A stretch of 19,298 nt of DNA, from assembly GCA_002336725.1 (NCBI GenBank), contig DDEO01000219.1, positions 1-19,298 of the forward strand. Reading direction: 5' to 3'. Of this stretch, positions 6,979 to 14,389 are shown one piece after another. This DNA is from Bacteroidetes bacterium UBA1952 (lineage in GTDB: Bacteria; Bacteroidota; Bacteroidia; Chitinophagales; Chitinophagaceae). A model generated the notes under the pieces. The model saw only the letters and a program-made list of their open reading frames with translations, had not been told where the DNA came from and made no database searches. Each line of letters begins with the position of its first letter. The first letter of the stretch is position 1. Made by a program: the position numbers and the translations under genes.

Positions 6979-7440
6979 TTAGTCCGCCACGCGCACCCAC
7001 TCCACCGACTTGCCTATCAGCGAGAAGCCGATGTAGCCGCGCATGGTCATTTTCTGGGGCGCGTGAAGGGTTACCTTGCAGTCATAGGTTTTGCCGCTGC
7101 TCGGGTCGTAGGCTTTGCCTTTTTCGTACTCGTTTTTGCCGGCGGGGCGCAGGTCATACACGATATTGGTTCCCAAAAGCGGACGGTTGCGCAGCGCCTC
7201 ATTGGGGTTCCGTTTGTCCACTTTTGTTCGCATATTTTCGCCTTGGGGCGGCACAAACCAGGCGAGCCTTGCGGCATAAGTGCCGTTGGGCGCTTTATAG
7301 AACTGAATCTTCGTTTGCTGTTTTTCGTTGAGCCAGATGCCTTCAATCGGGGGCGACTGCGCATAGACGGAGGAAGCGGCAGCGGTCGTAAGAGCCGTAA
7401 AGAGGGTGATTTTTACGAATGAGCGGTATTGCATTATCAA
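6979..7440 (-). CDS. Secreted DUF2147 family protein
   Basis: This 153-residue protein matches the DUF2147 pattern: an early GIW (34-36), the conserved K-D-K-R-N-P-N stretch near 73-79, PLLGTNIVYDL, a G-K-x-Y-D motif, and the C-terminal RGYIGFSLIGKSVEWVR. The family has a small beta-barrel, lipocalin-like fold and no assigned biochemical role. A signal peptide is clear (hydrophobic 10-25, cleavage likely after VYAQ at about residue 28), so it should be periplasmic or exported. A second Met three residues in could be the true start. It lies 29 bp upstream of holB and 58 bp downstream of the small Cys-pair membrane protein, all on the minus strand. A TTTCCGGAAA palindrome sits just upstream of its start. 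Confidence 0.85.
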   Translation of the reverse strand: MIMQYRSFVKITLFTALTTAAASSVYAQSPPIEGIWLNEKQQTKIQFYKAPNGTYAARLAWFVPPQGENMRTKVDKRNPNEALRNRPLLGTNIVYDLRPAGKNEYEKGKAYDPSSGKTYDCKVTLHAPQKMTMRGYIGFSLIGKSVEWVRVAD

Positions 7441-7455
7441 TCAGAGCGAGACCCG

Positions 7456-7469
7456 TTTTTCCGGAAAAA
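7456..7469. repeat. TTTTTCCGGAAAAA palindrome
   Basis: This is a perfect 14-bp palindrome of the window-wide family, in the 58-bp gap between the DUF2147 start (7440) and the stop of the small membrane protein (7499). A second small inverted repeat, CCTG-CCGA-CAGG (7472-7483), is adjacent. Together they could weakly terminate the upstream minus-strand transcript. Confidence 0.8.
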
Positions 7470-7498
7470 ATCCTGCCGACAGGGTCATGCGGGTAGCA

Positions 7499-7723
7499 CT
7501 ACGACTCCAGGCTCCGCGTTCTGCGCCACCAGATAAAGCCAATACTACCGATGGCAATTAGCGGCAGTGTGGCCAGATACACAATACCGCCGTTGAGGCC
7601 GCGTGCGCTTTTGGCATCCAGCTCAGAGGCCGTCTTCGTACATACGCTACAACCTTGGGCCAGCGCCTGTGCGCCGGGGGCAATGGCAAAAGAGAGCAGC
7701 AAGGCAAAAATTGCTTTTTTCAT
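7499..7723 (-). CDS. Small Cys-pair membrane protein (74 aa)
   Basis: From ATG 7723 (MKKAIFALLLSFAIA) this is a 74-residue protein. It has an N-terminal signal peptide ending near residue 23, then CSVC (C25, C28), the stretch KSARGLNGGIVYLATLP, one transmembrane helix (about 45-62) and a basic C-terminus WWRRTR. An alternative ATG eight codons upstream would delay the signal peptide and is less likely. Similar short proteins with a CxxC pair and a GLN-GI-YL motif are, as I recall, common in Bacteroidota next to DUF420 and SCO1 in oxidase gene clusters. That makes a respiratory or copper-linked role plausible but unproven. Here it is separated from that cluster by the patatin-like gene. A TACCTTTA box (7732-7739) lies just upstream. 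Confidence 0.75.
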   Translation of the reverse strand: MKKAIFALLLSFAIAPGAQALAQGCSVCTKTASELDAKSARGLNGGIVYLATLPLIAIGSIGFIWWRRTRSLES

Positions 7724-7731
7724 ACCGGAAA

Positions 7732-7739
7732 TAAAGGTA
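7732..7739 (-). promoter_or_regulatory. -7-like box (TACCTTTA) upstream of the small membrane protein
   Basis: On the minus strand TACCTTTA differs from TAnnTTTG at the last base. It ends 8 nt before the ATG at 7723, implying a very short leader. No -33 element at the expected spacing was found. Confidence 0.3.
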
Positions 7740-7845
7740 CGAAACAAAAAAGAAGCGGTTTGGGTTTTAGAGTCCGGTCTCTTTTCCGGCTTGGGATCTC
7801 GTTGGCGGTATGTATTTTGAGAAGAGAGAAAAATCTCTTCCCTTT

Positions 7846-10110
7846 ATGCGTCCGTTTTTTACACTGTTTTTGGTTGTTCTCCTCTGGACTTTGCCCCGGC
7901 CCGCTGCTGCGCAATCGCCGGGACGGCCCAAGATAGGCCTTACCCTGAGTGGCGGCGGTGCCAAAGGGCTGGCCCACATCGGCCTGCTGAAAGCAATTGA
8001 CTCGGCGGGCCTGAAGGTAGATTACCTTACCGGAACGAGCATGGGCGCGGTGGTGGGCGCTATGTATGCCATTGGCTACAGCGGCAAAGAGATTGAGGCC
8101 ATTGCCCGGCAAATCAACTGGAACCTGATGCTAAGCAATCAGGTGGCGCTGCGCGACCTGCCTATGACCGAAAAAGAAGACTACAGCAGATACCCACTGG
8201 AATTTGCTTTCGCAGCGGGCCGCCCGCAACTGCCCGTGGGGCTGCTCGCCGGGCAGGAACTGTGGCTGAAACTGGCTGAAATTTATTTTCCCGCCCGGGA
8301 CCAACCCGATTTCAGCAAGTTCCCGATTCCTTTTAAGTGCATCGCCGCCGATATTGTAAAAGGCGAAGGCGTGGTGCTGGATTCCGGAAATCTGGCCATG
8401 GCCGTACGTGCTTCTATGGCTATCCCAACGGTTTTTACCGCTATTGATCTCAATGGGCGGCGGCTGGTGGACGGCAGTATTATCCGTAATTTTCCGGTAG
8501 AGAACGTGCGCAAAATGGGTGCCGATTTTGTGATCGGCAGCACGGTATCCAGCGGGCTGGCAACCAAAGACGAACTGAAGTCGCTGGTAGATGTGCTGTT
8601 TCAACTGGCTTTTTTAAAAGAATCGGAAGATTATAAAAAGCAGGTGCCGCTGACCAATATTTTTATTCAGCAGCCCGTCGAACGCTTCTCCAACAGCTCT
8701 TTTGGAGATGCTGATGCAATCATAGATTCCGGAATTGCCGAGGGAAACCGCCGCTACGCGCAGATAAAAAGCCTGGCCGATTCTATCAATAGCCGCTGGG
8801 GCGCACAGCCACTGGCCCATGAGCATCCCCTCCGCGAAAAAGATTCGGTCTATATTTCGGCAATAGAAGTAAACGGCCTGCGCAAAACCACCCTCCCGGA
8901 ATTTCAAAACAACCTGGGATTCAGTCCCAATCAATATTATACCGACAGCGCCCTTAGTGCACTGATTCGCAGGGCCGCCGGTTCCCGCACCTACCGAAGC
9001 ATTTATTATTCGCTCAAGCCCACAACCGGAGATACCGGCAGCCGGAAAATTGTCTTTGATGTCATTGAAAACCCTGGCTCCCACACGAAGCTGGGCCTCA
9101 ACTACAATTCTTTTGCGGGTATCAGCCTGCTGGTAAACCTCACAGGTCGTAATGTTCTTTTCCCGTATTCCAAAAGCAGTATTACGCTGAATATCGGCGA
9201 GAATATGCGGGCCAGAGCAGAGCACGAGCAGTATTATTCCTATATACGAAACGTAGGGCTATTTACCCAGGCACAGTTTGAAAGCTATAAAATCAATTCT
9301 TTTAGCGACCTCAAGCGCCAGGGGCAATACCGGCAGGTCTATTTTCTGGGCGAGACAAAAGCCATGTACACCGGCAACCGCAGTTTCAACTTCGGCGTTG
9401 GTGGGCGCTATGAGCATATCAATTTTAAACCGCTGGTGCAGACCGTGGCAGACATCCGGGGCAAAAACGCTTTTTTCTCGCTTTTCGGGCAGTTTCGGGT
9501 CAATACTCTCGACCAGTTTAATTATCCCAACAGTGGCCTGCGTTTGTTTCTGGAAGGTGCGCAGGTTCTGAGGCAATCGCCGCAGGTGAACTATGAGTCG
9601 TTTGGCAATCCTGCCGCGCCGTCGCCCGACAGCAACGCCTACGCGCGGGACCGGGGTTATCCCGTCCTGACGCTGAATGCAGAAGCATACCGGAAAATCC
9701 GGCCCAGGCTCGTTGCGCAGGCGCAGCTGCAATCCGGCATTCACTTTCATAAACAGCGGAGCCTGGCCAATGATTTTCAGCTCGGCGGCCTAACCCGCAC
9801 CATGCGCAATCAGATTTTATTTGCCGGCTCCGAGGAAAGCACCGTAAGTACGCCCGCCGTGGCAGCACTTTCGGTGGGGCTGCGCTACAATTTTGCCGGG
9901 GATTTCTATGCCCTGCTGCGTACGAACGGGGCCGTGTACGATTTTCTATCCGGCCCAAAAGGGCTGGATTTAACGCATTTTATCTCCGGCCACGCGCTTA
10001 CGCTGGCTTATAACTCCACCATCGGGCCTATTGAGGTAAGCCTCGCCTACCGCGATCAGGACAGCAAGGTAACGACCTATGTGAACCTGGGGATTCCTTT
10101 TTATTATTGA
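7846..10110 (+). CDS. Patatin-like phospholipase fused to POTRA and Omp85 barrel (PlpD-like, type Vd)
   Basis: This is an outer-membrane protein with an exported lipase-like domain. Starting at ATG 7846 it has 754 residues: a signal peptide (1-22, AAA-Q), a patatin domain (about 28-310), a POTRA-like segment (about 337-405), and a 16-strand Omp85/BamA-type barrel to the C-terminus, which ends in aromatic residues (PFYY). The patatin motifs are intact: GGGAKG oxyanion loop (36-41), nucleophile elbow GTSMG with S65, and DG at D209-G210 giving the Ser-Asp dyad. Activity on phospholipids is expected from family knowledge, but the substrate is unknown. An in-frame ATG at 7810 would add 12 residues before the signal peptide. 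A 7-bp hairpin (GAAGAGA 7821-7827 with TCTCTTC 7834-7840) lies just before the chosen start. It is the only long plus-strand gene and is flanked by divergent and convergent minus-strand genes. Confidence 0.94.
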   Translation: MRPFFTLFLVVLLWTLPRPAAAQSPGRPKIGLTLSGGGAKGLAHIGLLKAIDSAGLKVDYLTGTSMGAVVGAMYAIGYSGKEIEAIARQINWNLMLSNQVALRDLPMTEKEDYSRYPLEFAFAAGRPQLPVGLLAGQELWLKLAEIYFPARDQPDFSKFPIPFKCIAADIVKGEGVVLDSGNLAMAVRASMAIPTVFTAIDLNGRRLVDGSIIRNFPVENVRKMGADFVIGSTVSSGLATKDELKSLVDVLFQLAFLKESEDYKKQVPLTNIFIQQPVERFSNSSFGDADAIIDSGIAEGNRRYAQIKSLADSINSRWGAQPLAHEHPLREKDSVYISAIEVNGLRKTTLPEFQNNLGFSPNQYYTDSALSALIRRAAGSRTYRSIYYSLKPTTGDTGSRKIVFDVIENPGSHTKLGLNYNSFAGISLLVNLTGRNVLFPYSKSSITLNIGENMRARAEHEQYYSYIRNVGLFTQAQFESYKINSFSDLKRQGQYRQVYFLGETKAMYTGNRSFNFGVGGRYEHINFKPLVQTVADIRGKNAFFSLFGQFRVNTLDQFNYPNSGLRLFLEGAQVLRQSPQVNYESFGNPAAPSPDSNAYARDRGYPVLTLNAEAYRKIRPRLVAQAQLQSGIHFHKQRSLANDFQLGGLTRTMRNQILFAGSEESTVSTPAVAALSVGLRYNFAGDFYALLRTNGAVYDFLSGPKGLDLTHFISGHALTLAYNSTIGPIEVSLAYRDQDSKVTTYVNLGIPFYY

Positions 10111-10128
10111 AATATGCGGGTTTTGAGC

Positions 10129-10151
10129 GGACACGCGCGGCGTGTCCCTAC
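10129..10151. repeat. GGACACGC hairpin between convergent genes (GCGGYGTGTCCCTAC copy 2)
   Basis: GGACACGC (10129-10136), loop GCG and GCGTGTCC (10140-10147) make a perfect 8-bp GC-rich stem between the patatin stop (10110) and the DUF420 stop (10148). It could terminate or attenuate both genes, but there is no T-run on either side. Bases 10137-10151 match 14 of 15 bases at 1658-1672 in another convergent spacer, suggesting an interspersed element. Confidence 0.65.
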
Positions 10152-10798
10152 ACCCCAACCGGCGCGTAATACGGGCTGATCATCAGATAGATAATCGGGC
10201 CGGAGAGACTCACGTATAGCCACAAAGGCCAGGTATAGCGGGCCAGTTTCCGGTGCTTTTCATACTCGCCGGTCAGGGCGCGATAGGCTGTAAAAAGGAT
10301 AAAGGGCAGGATAATGGCCGCCAGAATAATGTGCGTAATGAGCAGGATAAAATAAACCAGCCGCAGATTGCCCACGGCGGCCAGCTCGGCAGCATCTACA
10401 AAGCCATCGAGATTGCGGTCGCCAAAGCGGGTGTCGCCGGCCAGCAGGTGATGCGCGATATAGGAAATCAAAAACAGCACCGACAGGCCAATGGCCGCCA
10501 GCATCACCTTTTTGTGCGCATTATAATTCCGGTTTTTGGCCGTTACAAGCCCGGCAATCAGCAACACCGAGACAAGCGTGTTGATAACGGCGTTGATTTT
10601 GGCAAATAGGTGAATATCAAAACCCAGCGAGGTGCGGAGTTGAATCTTAGACAGCAGCGCCACCGCTACAAAAACGATGATGGAGACGGCAAAAATCAGG
10701 ATGCGGGCGTTGCGGTCGGATTTGGGCAGCACGGGCGAGGGAAGCACAGTAGAGCGGGGCTTTAAATAAAAATATACAGATACGTTATCGGGACGCAT
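10148..10798 (-). CDS. DUF420 membrane protein with an inserted EF-hand-like loop
   Basis: This 216-residue protein (start ATG 10798, overlapping the upstream esterase by 14 nt) belongs to DUF420, a family found beside haem-copper oxidase genes and thought to help oxidase biogenesis; the biochemical role is unknown. About five membrane helices are visible (about 32-50, 66-86, 98-118, 147-170, 187-207). Conserved His residues include H95, H116-H117 and H156. Between helices 3 and 4 sits DRNLDGFVDAAE (127-138), which fits the 12-residue EF-hand calcium loop exactly: Asp1, Asn3, Asp5, Gly6, Asp9, Glu12. The N-terminal 25 residues are not DUF420-like, so a later non-ATG start is possible. It is the last gene of the oxidase-linked block. 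Confidence 0.85.
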   Translation of the reverse strand: MRPDNVSVYFYLKPRSTVLPSPVLPKSDRNARILIFAVSIIVFVAVALLSKIQLRTSLGFDIHLFAKINAVINTLVSVLLIAGLVTAKNRNYNAHKKVMLAAIGLSVLFLISYIAHHLLAGDTRFGDRNLDGFVDAAELAAVGNLRLVYFILLITHIILAAIILPFILFTAYRALTGEYEKHRKLARYTWPLWLYVSLSGPIIYLMISPYYAPVGV

Positions 10799-11687
10799 TT
10801 TCGGTAATCCAGTTGCGAATTTCGCGGTAGATGGCGGGGCGCTTCCAGGGCAGCAGCCGGGGTACATGGCCTGCGCCCTGCATCAACACCAACTTATAGG
10901 GCATCCCCTGCCGCTGCAACTCCCGCGCCAGCGTAAGGCCCTGCGAAGAATCTACAATCGGATCTTTGGTTCCCTGAAACAGCAGCGTAGGCACGGGTGC
11001 AATCTGTGCAACGGGGCTTGCCTGCTTAAAAACAGCCGTGTCGTTGGGCTGATCATAGCGTCCTCCGGTAATTTCCTCAATGACCCGCCTCGCAAGCCGG
11101 AAGAAGGGTCCTTTATAGTATTCTTCGGTATAGAAATCGGTGGGGCCGCTCAAAGAAACAATGCCGGCAACCGCAGTGGCGTGCTGATAGCCGTGGAGCA
11201 GCGCCAGATGCCCGCCCGCACTCTCGCCCAGCACAAAATACCGACCTGTCGTCTGGCCGAAATATTGCCTTATCTCCTGCATCTTAGCCACTGCCAGGGT
11301 AATATCTTCCAGTTGTTCGCGGTAGCCGCTCTTCGGGCCGGCAAGCCTGTAATTGATATTGACAGAAGCAATGCCATTCTTCAGGAGCATCCGCTGAATG
11401 CTGCCAATCCAGCGTTTATTGCCATGCGTCCAGGCACCGCCGTGCATCATCAACACCCAGGGCGTTTGAGGATTGATGTCTTGCGGAACAGCCACATCCA
11501 GCACCTGCCGGGGCAGGGATGCATAGGATATATTGCGGGTAATTTTTCCGGAAATAAACGTTTCAGATTGAGTCATAACAGGAGTCCGGCAGCCCCAAAA
11601 TGCGCCGGTCATCAGCAATAACAACAAAACGGCGCTAACGTTTGCGAGGTTCTTTTTCCAGTGCGAGGAGTACGATGTCATCAGCAC
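10785..11687 (-). CDS. Alpha/beta-hydrolase (esterase), probable lipoprotein or membrane-anchored
   Basis: This 300-residue hydrolase resembles the BD-FAE/carboxylesterase-like branch. Visible elements are the oxyanion motif HGGAW (82-86), nucleophile elbow GESAG with S156, acid D242 in GTKDPIVD, and catalytic H274 in GAGHV. A hydrophobic N-terminal helix (about 18-31) ends at FWGC (C33), which could be a lipobox though the -3 residue is unusual; otherwise it is a signal anchor. Its start region overlaps the end of sco1 by about 50 bp (ATG at 11687 or 11681), and its stop overlaps DUF420, so it is translationally embedded in the oxidase-linked block. Such a gene is not a standard member of that block. 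The substrate is unknown. A TTTCCGGAAA copy (11545-11554) encodes Ile-Ser-Gly-Lys at 45-48. Confidence 0.88.
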   Translation of the reverse strand: MLMTSYSSHWKKNLANVSAVLLLLLMTGAFWGCRTPVMTQSETFISGKITRNISYASLPRQVLDVAVPQDINPQTPWVLMMHGGAWTHGNKRWIGSIQRMLLKNGIASVNINYRLAGPKSGYREQLEDITLAVAKMQEIRQYFGQTTGRYFVLGESAGGHLALLHGYQHATAVAGIVSLSGPTDFYTEEYYKGPFFRLARRVIEEITGGRYDQPNDTAVFKQASPVAQIAPVPTLLFQGTKDPIVDSSQGLTLARELQRQGMPYKLVLMQGAGHVPRLLPWKRPAIYREIRNWITENASR

Positions 11688-12336
11688 ATTTCTTTATCTG
11701 TACGGGATCCAGCCCGTCATAATAACCGCGTATATTTCGGTGGCGATCCAGAAGGACAATCGTTTGACTGTGCATCAGGTCATCGGCACCGCCGCTGCCG
11801 TCGCCGCCGCTCAGCTTCAGTTCCTGACGCAGATAATCGTTGGTTGCCGTCTTGTCGCCCCGCAAAAACCACCAGCGGTCGGGGTTGGCTTTGTACTGCG
11901 CGGCATAGTTCCACAACACCGGTACAGAGTCGCGCTCGGGCATCGTGGTGATAGATACCAACTGTACCATCGTATCGTTGGAGCGCATCGCCGTGCGCCG
12001 AAAAGCCTTTTGAAGCAGTTCCAGATTGCTGTTCAGCTTCGGGCACACCTCCGTGCAGGAGGCGAAGAAGGCCGTAACAGCCACTACTTTTCCGGAAAGA
12101 TCTTTATTGACAGACACCGGCTGCCCGGTTTGATTGATGCCCACAAAATCGCCTACCCGGTGCCAGACGGTATCGCCGGGCGCTTCCACACGCTCCACTC
12201 CATAGTGGCGGGGCATATCAATGCGATCCTTTTTTAAGGACTTGGCGATGATAAAAAAGGAAAACGGTAGCACTGATGCTACCGCAATTCCCAGAAGAAA
12301 CTTCTTATTGGACCGTTTCAGGGCCATTTCTGACAA
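11635..12336 (-). CDS. SCO1/SenC copper chaperone for cytochrome oxidase
   Basis: SCO proteins deliver copper to, and reduce cysteines of, the CuA site in oxidase subunit II. The 233-residue protein has a signal anchor (13-31) and a thioredoxin-like periplasmic domain. The copper ligands are visible: C94 and C98 in FASCTEVCPK and H189 in DDLMHSQ. Other family features are the VGDF-like start of the domain (61-64) and LSGKVVAVTAFFASC. A second Met at 12327 (MALKRSN) is an equally good start. It lies 15 bp after the subunit IV-like gene and overlaps the esterase. A TTTCCGGAAA copy (12089-12098) encodes Leu-Ser-Gly-Lys at 80-83. Confidence 0.94.
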   Translation of the reverse strand: MSEMALKRSNKKFLLGIAVASVLPFSFFIIAKSLKKDRIDMPRHYGVERVEAPGDTVWHRVGDFVGINQTGQPVSVNKDLSGKVVAVTAFFASCTEVCPKLNSNLELLQKAFRRTAMRSNDTMVQLVSITTMPERDSVPVLWNYAAQYKANPDRWWFLRGDKTATNDYLRQELKLSGGDGSGGADDLMHSQTIVLLDRHRNIRGYYDGLDPVQIKKCADDIVLLALEKEPRKR

Positions 12337-12351
12337 AGGCTTTTTAAAAAC

Positions 12352-12843
12352 TTATTGGAGAGCCGGAGCGGGCGTTTTTGCAGGGCTTTTGGCAGGAACG
12401 GCCTGCTCGGTTTTATTGTCAAAACGAGTCGGATCGGTCTGATTCATGTGCAGCCAGTGGGCACCGTCTGCCAGAAAGGCAATGATAAACCACACGAAGA
12501 GCACCAGCGGAATCAGCACCAGCGTAACAAAATTTTTGAACTCATCGCCCAGGTGCATAAAGACCTTTACGATGTAAAAGGCTTTAATAATGGTCATGAT
12601 GATAAAGAAGAAGTTACGAACTCCTACGTGTACGCCCTGATAGTGGCCATAAAGGCCGAGGCTTACTTCCAGGATGGTAACGATAGCCAGCAGCAGCGTG
12701 ATTTTCCAGATGCGGCTCACCTGCTTGCGGCTCGCCTCGCCCTTCAGTTCGCTGAGGTCGTGGTGTGCCAGAACACCGGAATAGAGCTTGGACTGATCGC
12801 CTTCGTAGAGCGTTTCTGCGGTATCGGTATGCGGATTTTGCAT
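12352..12843 (-). CDS. Cytochrome c oxidase subunit IV-like protein
   Basis: A 163-residue protein with three predicted transmembrane helices (about 45-65, 74-95, 105-125) and short polar ends, as in the prokaryotic cytochrome C oxidase subunit IV family. The motif FIIMTIIKAFYIVKVFMHLG is typical of that family. The C-terminal 28 residues form a Pro/Ala/Lys-rich tail. It lies between coxIII (46 bp upstream) and sco1 (15 bp downstream), the usual Bacteroidota order. It is an accessory subunit of a haem-copper oxidase with no catalytic residues; assignment rests on topology, motif and position. Confidence 0.88.
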   Translation of the reverse strand: MQNPHTDTAETLYEGDQSKLYSGVLAHHDLSELKGEASRKQVSRIWKITLLLAIVTILEVSLGLYGHYQGVHVGVRNFFFIIMTIIKAFYIVKVFMHLGDEFKNFVTLVLIPLVLFVWFIIAFLADGAHWLHMNQTDPTRFDNKTEQAVPAKSPAKTPAPALQ

Positions 12844-12889
12844 GATAGAAAAGCCGGTAAGTACTTTTTTTTAGAAAAGAGGAAAGACC

Positions 12890-13651
12890 TTAGAGCAGGT
12901 AGAAGCAGGTAAATACGAATACCCAAACCAGATCTACAAAGTGCCAGTAGAGGCCGATTTTTTCGACCATCTCATAGTGGCCACGGCGCTCGTAGGTGCC
13001 GTTTACAGCATTCAGAAACACCATAATCAGCAGGATAACGCCTACGGATACGTGAAAGCCGTGGAAACCGGTGATGCCGAAGAAGAAGTTAAAGAAATTG
13101 CCGGTTGCTTCCAGCGCCTCGCGGGGATAGGCCGCAATATTGGAGGCGGGTGCAAAGAAATGTTCAATCTTGCTGAGGGGCGTAGCCGGGTCGTCAAAAG
13201 CGCCCATCAGGCCACCGTTCGACAGCGCCAGGTGCGTCCATTCCCATGCCTGACAGCCCAGGAAGGCAATACCGCCGACGATCGTCCACAACAACCATTT
13301 CACCACCCCTTTGCGGTCGCCATAGTGGCCGGCGTGTACGGCCAGCACCATCGTTACCGACGACAGGATGAGGATAAAGGTCATCAGCGACACGAACAGC
13401 AGGGGCAGTTGCGCATCTGCCGGGAAGAACGGCGCCGAGTGAAACACATGGTTCGGATCCGGCCAGACGGCAGAGAAGTAGCGTTTTGTCCCGTAGGAAA
13501 TCAGGAAGGCGCCGAAGGTGAAGGCATCAGAAAGAAGGAAAAACCACATCATGATCTTTCCGTAACTGACGTTGAACGGCGAGCGTCCGCCGGCCCATGC
13601 TTTGGGCTGCGCGGTGGTTTCGGAGAGGTTAACAGCTGTTGCTTGTGCCAT
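12890..13651 (-). CDS. Cytochrome c oxidase subunit III (second copy in the cluster)
   Basis: Subunit III is a membrane subunit of haem-copper oxidases that stabilises subunit I and its proton uptake. The 253-residue protein shows FGAFLISYG-type helix 1, QAWEW (134-138), GFHGFHV with H197 and H200, and the terminal signature YWHFVDLVWVFVF (235-247). A periplasmic loop of about 45 residues (142-185) precedes helix 4. It follows another subunit III gene with a 63-bp gap on the same strand. Two adjacent subunit III genes are usual in Bacteroidota oxidase clusters. Subunits I and II are outside the window. Confidence 0.94.
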   Translation of the reverse strand: MAQATAVNLSETTAQPKAWAGGRSPFNVSYGKIMMWFFLLSDAFTFGAFLISYGTKRYFSAVWPDPNHVFHSAPFFPADAQLPLLFVSLMTFILILSSVTMVLAVHAGHYGDRKGVVKWLLWTIVGGIAFLGCQAWEWTHLALSNGGLMGAFDDPATPLSKIEHFFAPASNIAAYPREALEATGNFFNFFFGITGFHGFHVSVGVILLIMVFLNAVNGTYERRGHYEMVEKIGLYWHFVDLVWVFVFTCFYLL

Positions 13652-13714
13652 GCGATTGTAAAAAAACAGCGCGTAAGGAGAGATTGCTACGCGGCTGCAA
13701 ATTTTCTTAAAAAA

Positions 13715-14365
13715 TCACTGATTTACTAACAAAAAGACAAATAAATAAATCCATAACAGGTCCACGAAGTGCCAGTACTGCGCTGCAATCTCCAGACCAG
13801 TAGCCGAATACACCTTTTTGCGGCGGCTCCAGGAGCGCAAAACTACGATAGCGAGGGCCACAATTCCGCCCAGAATATGCAGCAGGTGAAGGCCGGCTAT
13901 GATAAACAGGAAAGATTCACTCGGATTGCCGTCCACCCGAACGGCCTTGGCCGGCATATTTTCCCGCAACACCAGCGTTGAAGGACTTCCGGATTCGCTC
14001 ATCACCACCGGCTGCTTGATGGCATACAACTCCTCGAAACCCAGCAACTGACACGCGCCAAAGGCCAGTCCCAGCGCCAGCGTGAGGCCCACCAGCAGGC
14101 GATAGCGGGGCATTTGCCGGGTCTTAAACGCCCGCAGCGCCAGGTGAATCGTTAGGCTCGAAACCAGAATCAGCGCCGTAGAAACCCAGAAGACGGGCGG
14201 CATCTTAAAATAGCGCCACTCGCCCTGCGCCTGCCGCACGATGTAGCCGCTCGTCAGACCGGCAAACATCATCACGATAGAAGCCATAGCTATCCACAGC
14301 ACAAACTTCTGAGGATGGATTTTTCGCTTTTGAACGGGGGAAGAAACAGAACTCACGACAGACAT
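13715..14365 (-). CDS. Cytochrome c oxidase subunit III (first copy in the cluster)
   Basis: A 216-residue subunit III family protein with about five helices (21-43, 57-77, 89-108, 152-177, 197-214). The motif HLLHILGG (H160, H163) and the terminal signature YWHFVDLLWIYLFVFLL identify the family. A hydrophilic segment of about 40 residues (112-150) is inserted between helices 3 and 4, probably a periplasmic loop. It is shorter than the second copy and clearly diverged from it, so this is an old paralogue pair, not a recent duplication. It lies 24 bp downstream of ctaB. Confidence 0.92.
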   Translation of the reverse strand: MSVVSSVSSPVQKRKIHPQKFVLWIAMASIVMMFAGLTSGYIVRQAQGEWRYFKMPPVFWVSTALILVSSLTIHLALRAFKTRQMPRYRLLVGLTLALGLAFGACQLLGFEELYAIKQPVVMSESGSPSTLVLRENMPAKAVRVDGNPSESFLFIIAGLHLLHILGGIVALAIVVLRSWSRRKKVYSATGLEIAAQYWHFVDLLWIYLFVFLLVNQ

Positions 14366-14389
14366 CTCTACGCAGGAAAAAAAAGGTGA

